Shown here: positions 8,334 through 16,388 of the stretch, piece by piece | Numbering within the stretch: the first letter of the stretch is position 1 | Layout: the number at the start of each line of letters is the position of its first letter | Assembly (NCBI RefSeq): GCF_003234175.2 | Contig: NZ_CP126257.1 | Span: forward strand, 1,860,001-1,924,000 | Direction of reading: 5' to 3' | Length of the DNA: 64,000 nucleotides | DNA from: Curtobacterium sp. MCSS17_007 | GTDB lineage: Bacteria; Actinomycetota; Actinomycetes; Actinomycetales; Microbacteriaceae | The notes under the pieces: generated by a model | Seen by the model: the letters and a program-made list of their open reading frames with translations, nothing else | The model's database searches: none | What the model was told of the DNA's origin: nothing | Program-made: the position numbers and the translations under genes

Positions 8334-9155
8334 ATGCAGTTCCTCGTCGTCGGTCAGTGGCAGGGTTCGGCGTCGTCGCGCGCGATGCGCCTCGGCGACG
8401 GAGCCCGGGCCATCGCGGCCGACCTGCCCCGTGCCGTCACCACCGTCGTCGACGTCCCCGCCGGTGCCGGCGACCGGCTCGAGACCGCGGTCGCACGGTA
8501 CACATCGGTCCGCGCCGTCGCCGAGCGCGTGGCCGAGGAGGCAGGGGTCGCGAGCGAGGCCGTCCTGGTGGTCGGCGGCGACGGGTCCAGCGTCCTCGGT
8601 GCGACCGTGCTCGTGCGGCCGGACACCGCCTTCGTGCGCATCGCCGGATCGAGCGGCTACCGGTCGCTGAACCGGGCCCAACCGGTCGCGGCCGAGACCG
8701 CAGCGCTCCGGTTGCTCGTCGACCGACCGGACGGGCTGTTCCCCGACCTGCCGACGATCGCTCCCGGCGCCGTCGTGCTCGCCGGCGTCCGGGGGACCGA
8801 CGAGGCAGAGCTCGCCGCACTCGACCGGATGGGCGTCACACACCTCGACGTCGACGCCGCGACACCCGACGTCCTCGCCGCCGCGGTCGACGCGACCGGG
8901 GCTGCGTCGGTCTTCGTGCACGTCGACCTGGACGTGCTCGACCCGGCCGAGGTGGACGGGCTGCTCGAGCCGGTGCCGTTCGGCCTCGACGCCTCCGGGC
9001 TGGTCGAACGGATCCAGGCGGCGACCCGCGGTCGTCGGCTGGTGGGCGCGGCCCTGACGGGATTCGCACCCGTCGACCCGGAACGAGCGGTCGACGACCT
9101 CGGCGTGATCCTCCGGGCGGTCGGTGCCCTGACGACGGCCGCACGCGCCGTCTGA
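8334..9155 (+). CDS. Arginase/ureohydrolase-fold protein with degenerate metal motifs
   Basis: 273 residues. The fold is suggested by VVGGDGSSVLG (residues 80-90), the VHVDLDVLDPAEVDG motif (Asp198, Asp200) and the C-terminal GAALTGFAPVDPE. In arginases and agmatinases these correspond to GGDHS, DAHxD and SxDxDxxDP. Here the metal-binding His of the first motif is Gly84, and the expected DAHxD stretch reads FVRIAGSSGYRS, without Asp or His. Only the DxD pair is kept. The protein may be catalytically dead, bind a single metal, or do different chemistry. CAGACT 6 nt before the ATG suggests a leaderless start. Confidence 0.72.
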   Translation: MQFLVVGQWQGSASSRAMRLGDGARAIAADLPRAVTTVVDVPAGAGDRLETAVARYTSVRAVAERVAEEAGVASEAVLVVGGDGSSVLGATVLVRPDTAFVRIAGSSGYRSLNRAQPVAAETAALRLLVDRPDGLFPDLPTIAPGAVVLAGVRGTDEAELAALDRMGVTHLDVDAATPDVLAAAVDATGAASVFVHVDLDVLDPAEVDGLLEPVPFGLDASGLVERIQAATRGRRLVGAALTGFAPVDPERAVDDLGVILRAVGALTTAARAV

Positions 9156-9241
9156 CACGATCCCGGGTTCCTGCTCGCCCGGCGTCCCGGGCGCGCACCG
9201 CACCCGGCCGGTCCCCCGCCGACCCGCGTAGGTTCGGGGGC

Positions 9242-10645
9242 ATGACGGACTACGACCTCATCGTGATCGGAGCCGGCGCTGTCGGCGAGAACGTGGCGGA
9301 CTACGCCCACAAGCGCGGCCTGTCGGTCGCCGTGGTCGAGGCCGAGCTGGTCGGCGGCGAGTGCTCCTACTGGGCGTGCATGCCGTCGAAGGCCCTGCTC
9401 CGCAGCGGGCACGCGGTCGCGGCGGCGAAGCGCGTCGACGGCGCCGCGCAGGCGGTCACCGGGCACGTGGACGCGGCGAAGGTCCTGGCGCGTCGCAACT
9501 CCTTCACCTCGGACTACCAGGACGACAGCCAGGTCGCCTGGCTCGAGTCCGCCGACATCGCCCTGATCCGCGGCCACGCCCGCATCACCGGTGCGAAGAC
9601 GATCGAGGTGGGCGGCGAGACGCACACGGCGCGCGCCGCCGTCGCCGTCGTGACGGGTTCGCTGCACCAGCTGCCGGACGTGCCCGGACTCGCCGAGGCG
9701 CAGCCGTGGGGCACCCGCGAGGGGACCAGCGCGCAGCAGGTCCCGGAGAGCCTGCTCGTGATCGGTGGCGGTGTCGCCGGGTCCGAGCTGGCCACCGCCT
9801 GGGCCTCGCTCGGGTCGAAGGTCACCCTCGTCGCCCGGCACGGCCTGCTCGGCGGCATGGAGCCGTTCGCGGGCGAGCTCGTCGCCGACGCGATGCGCGA
9901 CCTCGGCATCGACGTCCGCACCGGTGTGAGTCCCACGCGCGTGGACCGTGACGAGCACGGCCTGGTCACGACGACGCTCGACGACGGCACCACGGTCGTC
10001 ACGAGCGAGGTCCTCGCCGCCACCGGACGCAAGCCGCACACGGCGGACCTCGGCCTCGAGTCGGTCGGCCTGACCGCCGGCGACTGGCTGCAGGTCGACG
10101 ACACGATGCTCGTGCAGGGCACCGACTGGCTCTACGCCGTCGGGGACGTGAACCACCGCGCGCTCCTCACGCACCAGGGCAAGTACCAGGCACGCGCCGC
10201 CGGCGAGGCCATCGCGGCCCGCCACCAGGGACGTCCGGTCCACGCCGAGCCCTGGGGCGCACACGTCGCGACGGCCGACCACGCGGCGGTCCCGCAGGTC
10301 ACGTTCACCGACCCGGAGGTCGCGAGCATCGGCCTGACCGAGGCAGCCGCACGCGAGCAGGGCATCGACGTCCGCGCGGTCGAGTACGACCTCGGTGCGG
10401 TCGCCGGTTCGGCGCTGCAGGCCGACGGCTACTCGGGGCGGGCCAAGATGGTCGTGGACGAGTCCCGCGGCGTGGTGGTCGGCGTGACCTTCGTCGGCCA
10501 GGACGTCGCCGAGATGCTGCACGCGGCGACCATCGCCGTCGTCGGCGAGGTCCCGGTCGACCGGCTCTGGCACGCGGTCCCGGCCTACCCGACGATGAAC
10601 GAGGTCTGGCTGCGCCTGCTCGAGACCTACGGTCGCCCGGAGTAG
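9242..10645 (+). CDS. FAD-dependent pyridine nucleotide-disulfide oxidoreductase
   Basis: 467 residues of the lipoamide dehydrogenase/mercuric reductase family. FAD site GAGAVG (11-16), redox cysteines Cys41 and Cys46 in GGECSYWACMPSKALL, NAD(P) site IGGGVAGSE, and second FAD motif LYAVGDVN are all visible. The C-terminal dimer motif reads HAVPAYPTMNE rather than HPHPTxSE, as in several actinobacterial paralogues (LpdA-like), so it is probably not the dehydrogenase of the 2-oxoacid complexes. Substrate unknown; quinone or disulfide reduction are candidates. TAGGTT lies 7 nt before the ATG (leaderless). The next gene starts 2 nt after its stop. Confidence 0.85.
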   Translation: MTDYDLIVIGAGAVGENVADYAHKRGLSVAVVEAELVGGECSYWACMPSKALLRSGHAVAAAKRVDGAAQAVTGHVDAAKVLARRNSFTSDYQDDSQVAWLESADIALIRGHARITGAKTIEVGGETHTARAAVAVVTGSLHQLPDVPGLAEAQPWGTREGTSAQQVPESLLVIGGGVAGSELATAWASLGSKVTLVARHGLLGGMEPFAGELVADAMRDLGIDVRTGVSPTRVDRDEHGLVTTTLDDGTTVVTSEVLAATGRKPHTADLGLESVGLTAGDWLQVDDTMLVQGTDWLYAVGDVNHRALLTHQGKYQARAAGEAIAARHQGRPVHAEPWGAHVATADHAAVPQVTFTDPEVASIGLTEAAAREQGIDVRAVEYDLGAVAGSALQADGYSGRAKMVVDESRGVVVGVTFVGQDVAEMLHAATIAVVGEVPVDRLWHAVPAYPTMNEVWLRLLETYGRPE

Positions 10646-10647
10646 GG

Positions 10648-11004
10648 GTGCGCAACCCGCTCCTCGACTCCCCCGTCTCCCGCGCGGGCTGGCTGTTCGC
10701 GACCGCCGTCGGGCTGGCCGTCGGCGTGCCGCTCTCGACCGGTCGGGTCCGCGTCGAGGACGGGTTGGTCGTCTGCACGGGCCTGCCGCGCTGGGTGTTC
10801 CGGCGGGGCGGCACGTGCGTCGGGTCGGTCTACCTGACGCGCGACAACGACGGCCCGCGGGTCCTGCGACACGAACGGGTGCACGTCGCACAGTGGCGGC
10901 GGTACGGCATGCTCATGCCGCTGCTCTACGCCGTGGCCGGTCGGGAACCACTGCGGAACCGCTTCGAGGTCGAGGCCGGCCTGGAGGACGGCGGCTACCG
11001 CTGA
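10648..11004 (+). CDS. Small HExxH-containing protein
   Basis: 118 residues, GTG start two bases after the preceding stop, so it is coupled to the oxidoreductase. One hydrophobic stretch (about 12-28) is followed by a domain containing RHERVHVAQWRRYG. His75-Glu76-Arg-Val-His79 fits a zincin HExxH motif, and a conserved-looking acidic tail (NRFEVEAGLEDGGYR) could supply a third ligand. From memory, close relatives in Microbacteriaceae are often labelled Fe-S oxidoreductase, but the sequence has only two cysteines and no cluster motif, so I do not adopt that name. Function unknown. Confidence 0.72.
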   Translation: MRNPLLDSPVSRAGWLFATAVGLAVGVPLSTGRVRVEDGLVVCTGLPRWVFRRGGTCVGSVYLTRDNDGPRVLRHERVHVAQWRRYGMLMPLLYAVAGREPLRNRFEVEAGLEDGGYR

Positions 11005-11005
11005 T

Positions 11006-11034
11006 CCCCCACCGACGACCGACGGTGGTGGGTC
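11006..11034. terminator. Hairpin between convergent genes
   Basis: CCACCG, an 8-nt loop and CGGTGG form the core of an imperfect stem in the 28-bp gap between the HExxH gene and the convergent ABC ATPase gene. There is no T run on either side, as is usual in high-GC actinobacteria. Confidence 0.4.
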
Positions 11035-11857
11035 AGGCCGTGCGACGACGTGGGACGACGAGGGGTGTGCCGGTCTCGGGGTCGGGGACGACCACGCACG
11101 GCAGACCGAAGACGTCCTCGACCAGCTCCGCCGTGAGCACCGACGCCGGGGTCCCCTGCGCCACGATCGCCCCGTCGCGCATCGCCACGAGGTGCGTCGC
11201 GTAGCGGGCCGCCTGGTTGAGGTCGTGGAGCACCGCCACCACCGTGCGCCCCGACGCGTGCAGGGCCGACGCGAGCTCGAGCACGTCGTACTGGTGCGCG
11301 ATGTCGAGGAACGTCGTGGGCTCGTCGAGGAGCACGATGTCGGTCTCCTGTGCCAGGACCATCGCGATCCAGACCCGCTGCCGCTGCCCGCCGGAGAGTT
11401 CCCCGACGCTGCGGTCGGCGAGCGAGACGGTGTCGGTCTGCTCGAGCGCGGCCTGCACGGCGATCCGGTCGGATCCCGACGACGGATGCAGCAGGCCCTG
11501 GTGCGGGAAGCGCCCGCGGGACACCAGGTCGCGGACGGTGATGCCCTCGGGCGCGATCGGGGTCTGGGGCAGCATCCCGACCCGCCGGGCGACGGCCTTC
11601 GGGCGCAGCGAGTCGATCGGCGCACCGTCGAGGTACACCGTCCCCGCGCTCGGCTTCAGGGTCCGGGCGAAGGACTTCAGCAGCGTCGACTTGCCGCATG
11701 CGTTCGGCCCGACGATGACGGTCAGCTCGCCGTCGGGTACGTCGACGTCGAGCGACGGGACCACGACCCGGTCGTCGTACGCCAGCGTCAGGCCGCGCGC
11801 ACCCAGGGCGGTCGCCGGGACCGCGCCGACGACCGGGGCGGGTGCTGCCCCGCTCAG
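11033..11857 (-). CDS. ABC transporter ATPase, iron-siderophore uptake type
   Basis: ATPase of the FepC/FecE type: Walker A GPNACGKST, signature LSGGQRQRVWIAM, Walker B DIVLLDEPTTFLD and switch His in AVLHDLNQAAR are all present. It would power a ferric-siderophore permease; no permease gene is in the window. The start is unusual. Homology requires the strand LTLAYDDR with its A-loop Tyr, yet no ATG, GTG or TTG lies between that strand and a GTG at 11956, which would overlap the upstream gene by 103 nt. A CTG at 11857 fits better: it overlaps the preceding stop as CTGA and has AAGG 7 nt upstream. I use that start (274 residues) with reserve. Confidence 0.85.
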   Translation of the reverse strand: MSGAAPAPVVGAVPATALGARGLTLAYDDRVVVPSLDVDVPDGELTVIVGPNACGKSTLLKSFARTLKPSAGTVYLDGAPIDSLRPKAVARRVGMLPQTPIAPEGITVRDLVSRGRFPHQGLLHPSSGSDRIAVQAALEQTDTVSLADRSVGELSGGQRQRVWIAMVLAQETDIVLLDEPTTFLDIAHQYDVLELASALHASGRTVVAVLHDLNQAARYATHLVAMRDGAIVAQGTPASVLTAELVEDVFGLPCVVVPDPETGTPLVVPRRRTA

Positions 11858-12783
11858 TGCTCGGCCTTGCCGTGCCGCCAGTAGCCCATGAAGGCGACCT
11901 GCCGACGGTCGAGCCCGACGCCGCGCACGAGGTGGCGACGGAGCTCCTTGACGCACCCGGCCTCACCGGCGATCCAGGCGTAGACGGGGCGCTCCTCGGC
12001 GACCTCGGGGACGTCCCAGAGCACCTGCTCGTCGACGTCCACGTCGGCCAGCTCGACGACGCCGCGCGCGGTGCCGTCGCCGCGCGCCGGACCGGCAGCC
12101 ACCTCGGACGCCCACGCGTGCACCTGGTCGGTCATACGAACCCCGTGGGAGGCGCCGTTGCGCGCGATCCAGCGCACCTCGACCCCGGCGGGAGCGGTGA
12201 CCGGCAGCCGGTCGGCGTCGGTCGGGACCTCGATGAAGACGTGTCCGACGGTCGCGACGTCGAGCGCTTCGAGGATGGCGCAGATCGCCGGAGCGGCCGT
12301 CTCGTCGCCGGCGAGCAGGATCCGGGTCGCGCTCCCCGGGGCGAACTCCGCGGCACCGCTCGGCAGCTCGGCCGGCGAGGACGGCACGGCGGGCCCGACG
12401 ATCCGGAGCTCGTCGCCGACGCGGCAGGACGACACCCACCGCGAGGCCGGGCCCGTGTCACCGTGCGCCACGAAGTCGATGTCGAGCTCACGCGCGTCCG
12501 GGCGGAACGACCGAACGGTGTAGGTGCGCAGCGGGTTGCGCTCGGCGTCGGGCAGTGCGCGCCACGCGCCGTACCAGTCGTCGCCGTCGGGCAGGTCGGT
12601 GAACCCGTGTCCGGGGATCGGCAGGACGACCTTGATGCGCTGGTCGAGTCCGACCGCGGAGAAGTCCGCCAGCGCGTCACCGGTGAGCGTCACCCGGACG
12701 AACGACGGGGTGAGCGCCGACACGGCCGCGACGCGGACGGAGAAGACTCGGTACCGGGCTGCCACGAGGTACGAGTATGGCAT
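11854..12783 (-). CDS. Siderophore-interacting protein (FAD ferric reductase)
   Basis: 309 residues of the ViuB/SIP family, which reduces ferric siderophores in the cytoplasm to release iron. The FAD-binding motif RTYTVRSF and the NAD(P)H-side segment LLAGDETAAPAI are clear, with the family C-terminus VAFMGYWRHGKAEH. The ATG at 12783 has AGG 6 nt upstream, inside an IdeR/DtxR-like iron box, so repressor binding would cover both promoter and ribosome site. The gene is coupled to the ABC ATPase gene (stop and start overlap as CTGA). Together they form a small iron-uptake operon. Confidence 0.9.
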   Translation of the reverse strand: MPYSYLVAARYRVFSVRVAAVSALTPSFVRVTLTGDALADFSAVGLDQRIKVVLPIPGHGFTDLPDGDDWYGAWRALPDAERNPLRTYTVRSFRPDARELDIDFVAHGDTGPASRWVSSCRVGDELRIVGPAVPSSPAELPSGAAEFAPGSATRILLAGDETAAPAICAILEALDVATVGHVFIEVPTDADRLPVTAPAGVEVRWIARNGASHGVRMTDQVHAWASEVAAGPARGDGTARGVVELADVDVDEQVLWDVPEVAEERPVYAWIAGEAGCVKELRRHLVRGVGLDRRQVAFMGYWRHGKAEH

Positions 12784-12794
12784 GCCTTACCTAA
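12776..12794 (-). promoter_or_regulatory. IdeR/DtxR-like iron box over the SIP start codon
   Basis: The minus strand reads TTAGGTAAGGCATGCCATA, matching 13 of 19 positions of the actinobacterial iron-box consensus TTAGGTTAGGCTAACCTAA, with a near-perfect left half. It contains the Shine-Dalgarno AGG and the ATG. The position suits repression by Fe(II)-loaded IdeR/DtxR. Confidence 0.6.
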
Positions 12795-12843
12795 GGCTTC
12801 CAGGGTCGACCGGGGTACCCGCCGGGGTGCGAGGATCGGACCC

Positions 12844-13788
12844 GTGCACGAACCCGACGACGAATTCTCGGACCTCGCCGCCCTCGCCGCCGCGAGCGGC
12901 GTGACGGAGCCGCTCCGCGCCTCCCGGCAGGTGGTCCGCACCACCGACGGACGCGAGACCGCGGCGATCCGCTGGGACGCCGGAGACGGCCGGGAGGCTC
13001 GGGTCACCTACCTGCACGGGCTCGGCATCGACGCGCACAGCTTCGACCAGACCGCCATCGCGGTCGGGGAACCGGCGGTCGCCGTCGACCTGCCGGGGCA
13101 CGGCCGGTCGTCCTGGCGCGACGACGCCGACTACGGCGCGAGCACGACGGCCCCGCAGGTGCTGGCCGCGCTCGACGCGCTCGACGTGCCGCCCGGGGTC
13201 GTCGTGGGGCACTCCCTCGGAGCGATCCTCGCCGCACGACTGGCGGCGACGGCACCCGAGCGCGTCACCGGACTCGTGCTCGTCGACATGTCCCCGGACT
13301 TCGCGCAGCGCGCCGTCGACCGCATCGCTCGCGCGCTGGAGGACGAGACACCGTTCGCGTCGCTCGAGGAGGTCGTCGACCGGGCCGTCGAGGCCCGCGT
13401 CGGCGACGACCGGGCCGTGCTCCTGCGCGAGGCCCGGCACACGACGCGACTCGGCGACGACGGTCGTCTCGTCCGCCGTCACCACTTCCCGCACCTCCCG
13501 GCGGGCCGCACGGCGTCGGTCGGGCGCTTCGCCGACGCATGGCCCGATCTCGAGGCCCTCGACGCGCCGATCCTGCTCGTACGGGGCGACCGCGGGTACG
13601 TGTCGCCGAAGCTCCACGCGGGGTTCACCGAGCGGCTGCCGGACGCCGAGGTCGTGACCGTGGCCGCCCGCCACGCGGTGCAGAACCAGGCCCCCCTCGA
13701 ACTGGCGTCGGCCATCCGGGCATGGGGCGAGCGGCACGGGTTGTTGCACCAGGTCCAACAACCGTCATCCGGCGCCGAACGCCGGTAA
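12844..13788 (+). CDS. Alpha/beta-fold hydrolase
   Basis: 314 residues, GTG start with GAGGAT 7 nt upstream. Nucleophile elbow GHSLGA, oxyanion-region LHGLG, strand VAVDLPGHGRSSW, acid-region LLVRGDRGYVS and the late His in AARHAVQNQAP give the canonical catalytic layout. Substrate cannot be deduced; many such proteins are esterases or peptidases. It stands 61 bp upstream of the ABC importer operon, on the same strand, and might act on the imported substrate, but TAACCT near 13786 may give the importer its own promoter. Confidence 0.82.
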   Translation: MHEPDDEFSDLAALAAASGVTEPLRASRQVVRTTDGRETAAIRWDAGDGREARVTYLHGLGIDAHSFDQTAIAVGEPAVAVDLPGHGRSSWRDDADYGASTTAPQVLAALDALDVPPGVVVGHSLGAILAARLAATAPERVTGLVLVDMSPDFAQRAVDRIARALEDETPFASLEEVVDRAVEARVGDDRAVLLREARHTTRLGDDGRLVRRHHFPHLPAGRTASVGRFADAWPDLEALDAPILLVRGDRGYVSPKLHAGFTERLPDAEVVTVAARHAVQNQAPLELASAIRAWGERHGLLHQVQQPSSGAERR

Positions 13789-13849
13789 CCTCGTGCGAGC
13801 GTGCTGCGACGACCGTCGCCCCCACGCGCCCGGAAGGAACCCACAACCC

Positions 13850-15373
13850 ATGAGTCCGCTCCTCCACCGAACCGGCGGCCGCGCAGCACGCGTCGCCCTG
13901 GCCGCGACGGCGGTCGCCGTCGTGTCCGCACTGACGTTGACGGCCTGCTCCGGCTCCTCGGACGACGGCCGCAGCGGCGACGACGCCACGGTGCGTGTCG
14001 GTCTCGTGCTCGAACCGACGAGCCTCGACATCCGCACGCAGTCGGGCGCTGCGCTCGACCAGGTGCTCATCGACAACGTCTACCAGGGCCTGGTCGGTCG
14101 CACCGCGGACGGGGACATCCGGGACGTGCTCGCGGCGAAGCACGAGGTCTCGGCGGACGGGAAGACCTACACGTTCACCCTCCGCGACGACACCACCTTC
14201 CAGGACGGCAAGCCGGTCACCGCCGCCGACGTCGTGTGGTCGCTGCAGCAGGCGAAGGACAACGCGTCCTACGTCGACTCGGCCAAGCTCGCCGGGGTCA
14301 CCTCGATCACGTCGCCGTCGGACCGCGTCGTCGAGCTGCAGCTCGCGCAGCCGGACTCCGACCTGCTCTTCACCCTGACCGGCCGCGCCGGGCTCGTGCT
14401 CGAGCAGGCCGCGGGGAACGACCTGTCCGACAGCGCCAACGGCACCGGACCGTACGAGGTCTCGTCGTGGAAGCAGGGCGACTCGCTCACCTTCACCCGG
14501 AACGACGACTACTGGGGCACCGAGCCGAAGGTCGCGAAGATCGTCTTCCGGTACATCACCGACCCGGCCACCGCGGTCAACGCGATGGCGAACGGCGACC
14601 TCGACGTGCTCAACCCCGTCGACGGCACCCTCGCGAGCCAGCTGCAGGGCAACCCGGACATCGCGCTGCACCGCGGCAGGACGACCGACAAGTACACGCT
14701 CGCGTTCAACGACGCCGAAGCGCCGTTCACGGACAAGCGCGTGCGGCAGGCGATCCGGCAGGCGATCGACCCGAAGGCGCTCATCAAGGCCATCGGCGGC
14801 ACGGGCGTCGAGCAGGGCGGCCCGATCCCGGAGCTCGACCCCGGGTACGAGGACCTGACCGACATCGACGCGTACGACCCGGACAACGCGAAGCAGCTCC
14901 TGGCCGAGGCGGGGAAGACCGACCTCGACCTGACCCTGACCTACGCGAACGTCTACCCGGCGACGATCGGCGACGTCCTGAAGTCGCAGCTCGCCGACGT
15001 CGGCATCACGCTGAAGGTCGAGCGGGTCGACTTCGCCACCTGGCTGTCCCAGGTCTTCAAGGACAAGGACTTCCAGTTGTCGATGGTCGACCACGTCGAG
15101 GCGCGCGACTTCGGCAACTGGGCGAACCCCGACTACTACTTCGGGTACGACAACCCCGAGGTGCAGCGGCTCTACGCCGAGTCGGTCGCGACGACCTCGC
15201 AGACCGAGAAGGAGCAGGCGCTCCGCAAGGCCGCGCGCATCGTCAGCGAGGACGCCGCCGCTGAGTGGCTGTACACCGCGACGGAGATCACCGCGGTGCG
15301 GAAGGGCGTGACGGGTTTCCCGGTCGACGGCGGCAACTCGCGCCTCGACCTGGCCGGGCTGGCCGTCAAGTGA
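13850..15373 (+). CDS. ABC importer substrate-binding lipoprotein, family 5
   Basis: 507 residues with a lipoprotein signal peptide (lipobox LTAC, Cys33) and the SBP_bac_5 fold: VGLVLEPTSLDIRTQSG, YTFTLRDDTTFQDGKPVTAADVVWS, and RVRQAIRQAIDPKAL. The family binds peptides, nickel or similar small molecules outside the membrane. GGAAGG lies about 11 nt before the ATG. It is the first gene of a complete five-gene importer (binding protein, two permeases, two ATPases). The exact ligand is not readable from sequence. Confidence 0.9.
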   Translation: MSPLLHRTGGRAARVALAATAVAVVSALTLTACSGSSDDGRSGDDATVRVGLVLEPTSLDIRTQSGAALDQVLIDNVYQGLVGRTADGDIRDVLAAKHEVSADGKTYTFTLRDDTTFQDGKPVTAADVVWSLQQAKDNASYVDSAKLAGVTSITSPSDRVVELQLAQPDSDLLFTLTGRAGLVLEQAAGNDLSDSANGTGPYEVSSWKQGDSLTFTRNDDYWGTEPKVAKIVFRYITDPATAVNAMANGDLDVLNPVDGTLASQLQGNPDIALHRGRTTDKYTLAFNDAEAPFTDKRVRQAIRQAIDPKALIKAIGGTGVEQGGPIPELDPGYEDLTDIDAYDPDNAKQLLAEAGKTDLDLTLTYANVYPATIGDVLKSQLADVGITLKVERVDFATWLSQVFKDKDFQLSMVDHVEARDFGNWANPDYYFGYDNPEVQRLYAESVATTSQTEKEQALRKAARIVSEDAAAEWLYTATEITAVRKGVTGFPVDGGNSRLDLAGLAVK

Positions 15374-15421
15374 CCGCTGTCCCGTACGGCGCTGCGGTCC
15401 GGGCTCGCGTCGCTGCCCCCG

Positions 15422-15434
15422 TAGCATCGGACGC
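15422..15434 (+). promoter_or_regulatory. Internal leaderless promoter before permease gene
   Basis: TAGCAT (15422-15427) stands 7 nt before the GTG of the first permease, in a 61-bp gap after the binding-protein gene. This arrangement is repeated at many genes in the window and predicts that the membrane and ATPase genes can be transcribed separately from the binding protein. Confidence 0.45.
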
Positions 15435-16388
15435 GTGACCCGGTTCCTCGTCGGGCGACTGCTGCTGCTCGTCGTCGGCCTGCTCGTGGCGAGCATCATC
15501 GTGTTCGCCACGCTGCGCGTGCTGCCCGGCGACGTCGCGCAGGTCGTCGCCGGCACCCAGTCCACGCCAGCGCAGGTCGAGCAGCTCCGGCAGCAGCTCG
15601 GGCTCGACCGCCCCGTGGTGGTGCAGTACCTCGACTGGATCGGCGGTGTGCTCCGAGGCGACCTCGGACGGTCGCTCGTCACGAACGGTGCCGTCGGTCC
15701 GGAGATCGCCGAAAAGCTCGCGGTCACCCTGCCGTTGGCGGGGATGTCGCTCGTCGCCGCGCTCGTGCTCGGGGTTCCGCTCGGCGTGCTCGCCGCGGTG
15801 CTCCGACGTCGCGCGGGCGGTGCCGTCATCGGGTTCGTCGCACAGGCCGTGGCCGCGGTGCCCGTCGTGTGGGCGGGCATGCTCCTCATCGCGCTCTTCG
15901 CCGTGACCCTGCACTGGCTGCCGACCCAGGGCTTCCCGCTCGACGGCTGGGACGACCCCGGCCGCGCGTTCTCGTCGCTCGTGCTCCCGGCGCTCACCAT
16001 CGGTGCCGTCGAGGGCGCTGTCATCCTCCGCTTCACCCGGTCGGCGACGCTCGGCGTGCTCGACGCCGACCATGTCCGCACCGCCGCAGCGGTCGGCCTC
16101 TCCCGCACCCAGGCCCTCCTGCGGCACGGGCTGCCCTCCGTGGCCCTCACGGTGCTGGCCGTGCTCGGTGTGCAGATCGCCGGACTCCTCGTCGGCGCGG
16201 TCGTCGTCGAGCAGCTGTTCTCGCTGCCCGGCGTCGGCCGGATGCTGGTGACCGACGTCGGACGCCGCGACGTCACGAAGGTGCAGTCCGAGCTCCTCGT
16301 GCTCACCGGTCTCGTGCTGCTCGTCGGGTTCGCCGTGGACGTCGTGCACCGCGCGCTCGACCCCCGGCAGCGGGAGGTGGGCGAGTGA
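15435..16388 (+). CDS. ABC importer permease, DppB type
   Basis: 317 residues, GTG start. Six membrane spans are predicted, the first at about 5-27. Family features: VFATLRVLPGD after the first span, a periplasmic LGLDRPVVVQYLDWIGGVLRGDLGRS segment, and the cytoplasmic coupling loop with HVRTAAAVGLSRTQALLRHGLPS. It forms the channel with the next gene product. Stop overlaps the next start as GTGA. Confidence 0.92.
   Translation: MTRFLVGRLLLLVVGLLVASIIVFATLRVLPGDVAQVVAGTQSTPAQVEQLRQQLGLDRPVVVQYLDWIGGVLRGDLGRSLVTNGAVGPEIAEKLAVTLPLAGMSLVAALVLGVPLGVLAAVLRRRAGGAVIGFVAQAVAAVPVVWAGMLLIALFAVTLHWLPTQGFPLDGWDDPGRAFSSLVLPALTIGAVEGAVILRFTRSATLGVLDADHVRTAAAVGLSRTQALLRHGLPSVALTVLAVLGVQIAGLLVGAVVVEQLFSLPGVGRMLVTDVGRRDVTKVQSELLVLTGLVLLVGFAVDVVHRALDPRQREVGE

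Noticed and set aside
12979..12999. GGCCGGGAGGCTCGG in the alpha/beta hydrolase gene as another repeat half copy
   Set aside because: It encodes part of a regular strand in the fold and only one arm is present, so chance or coding constraint explains it.
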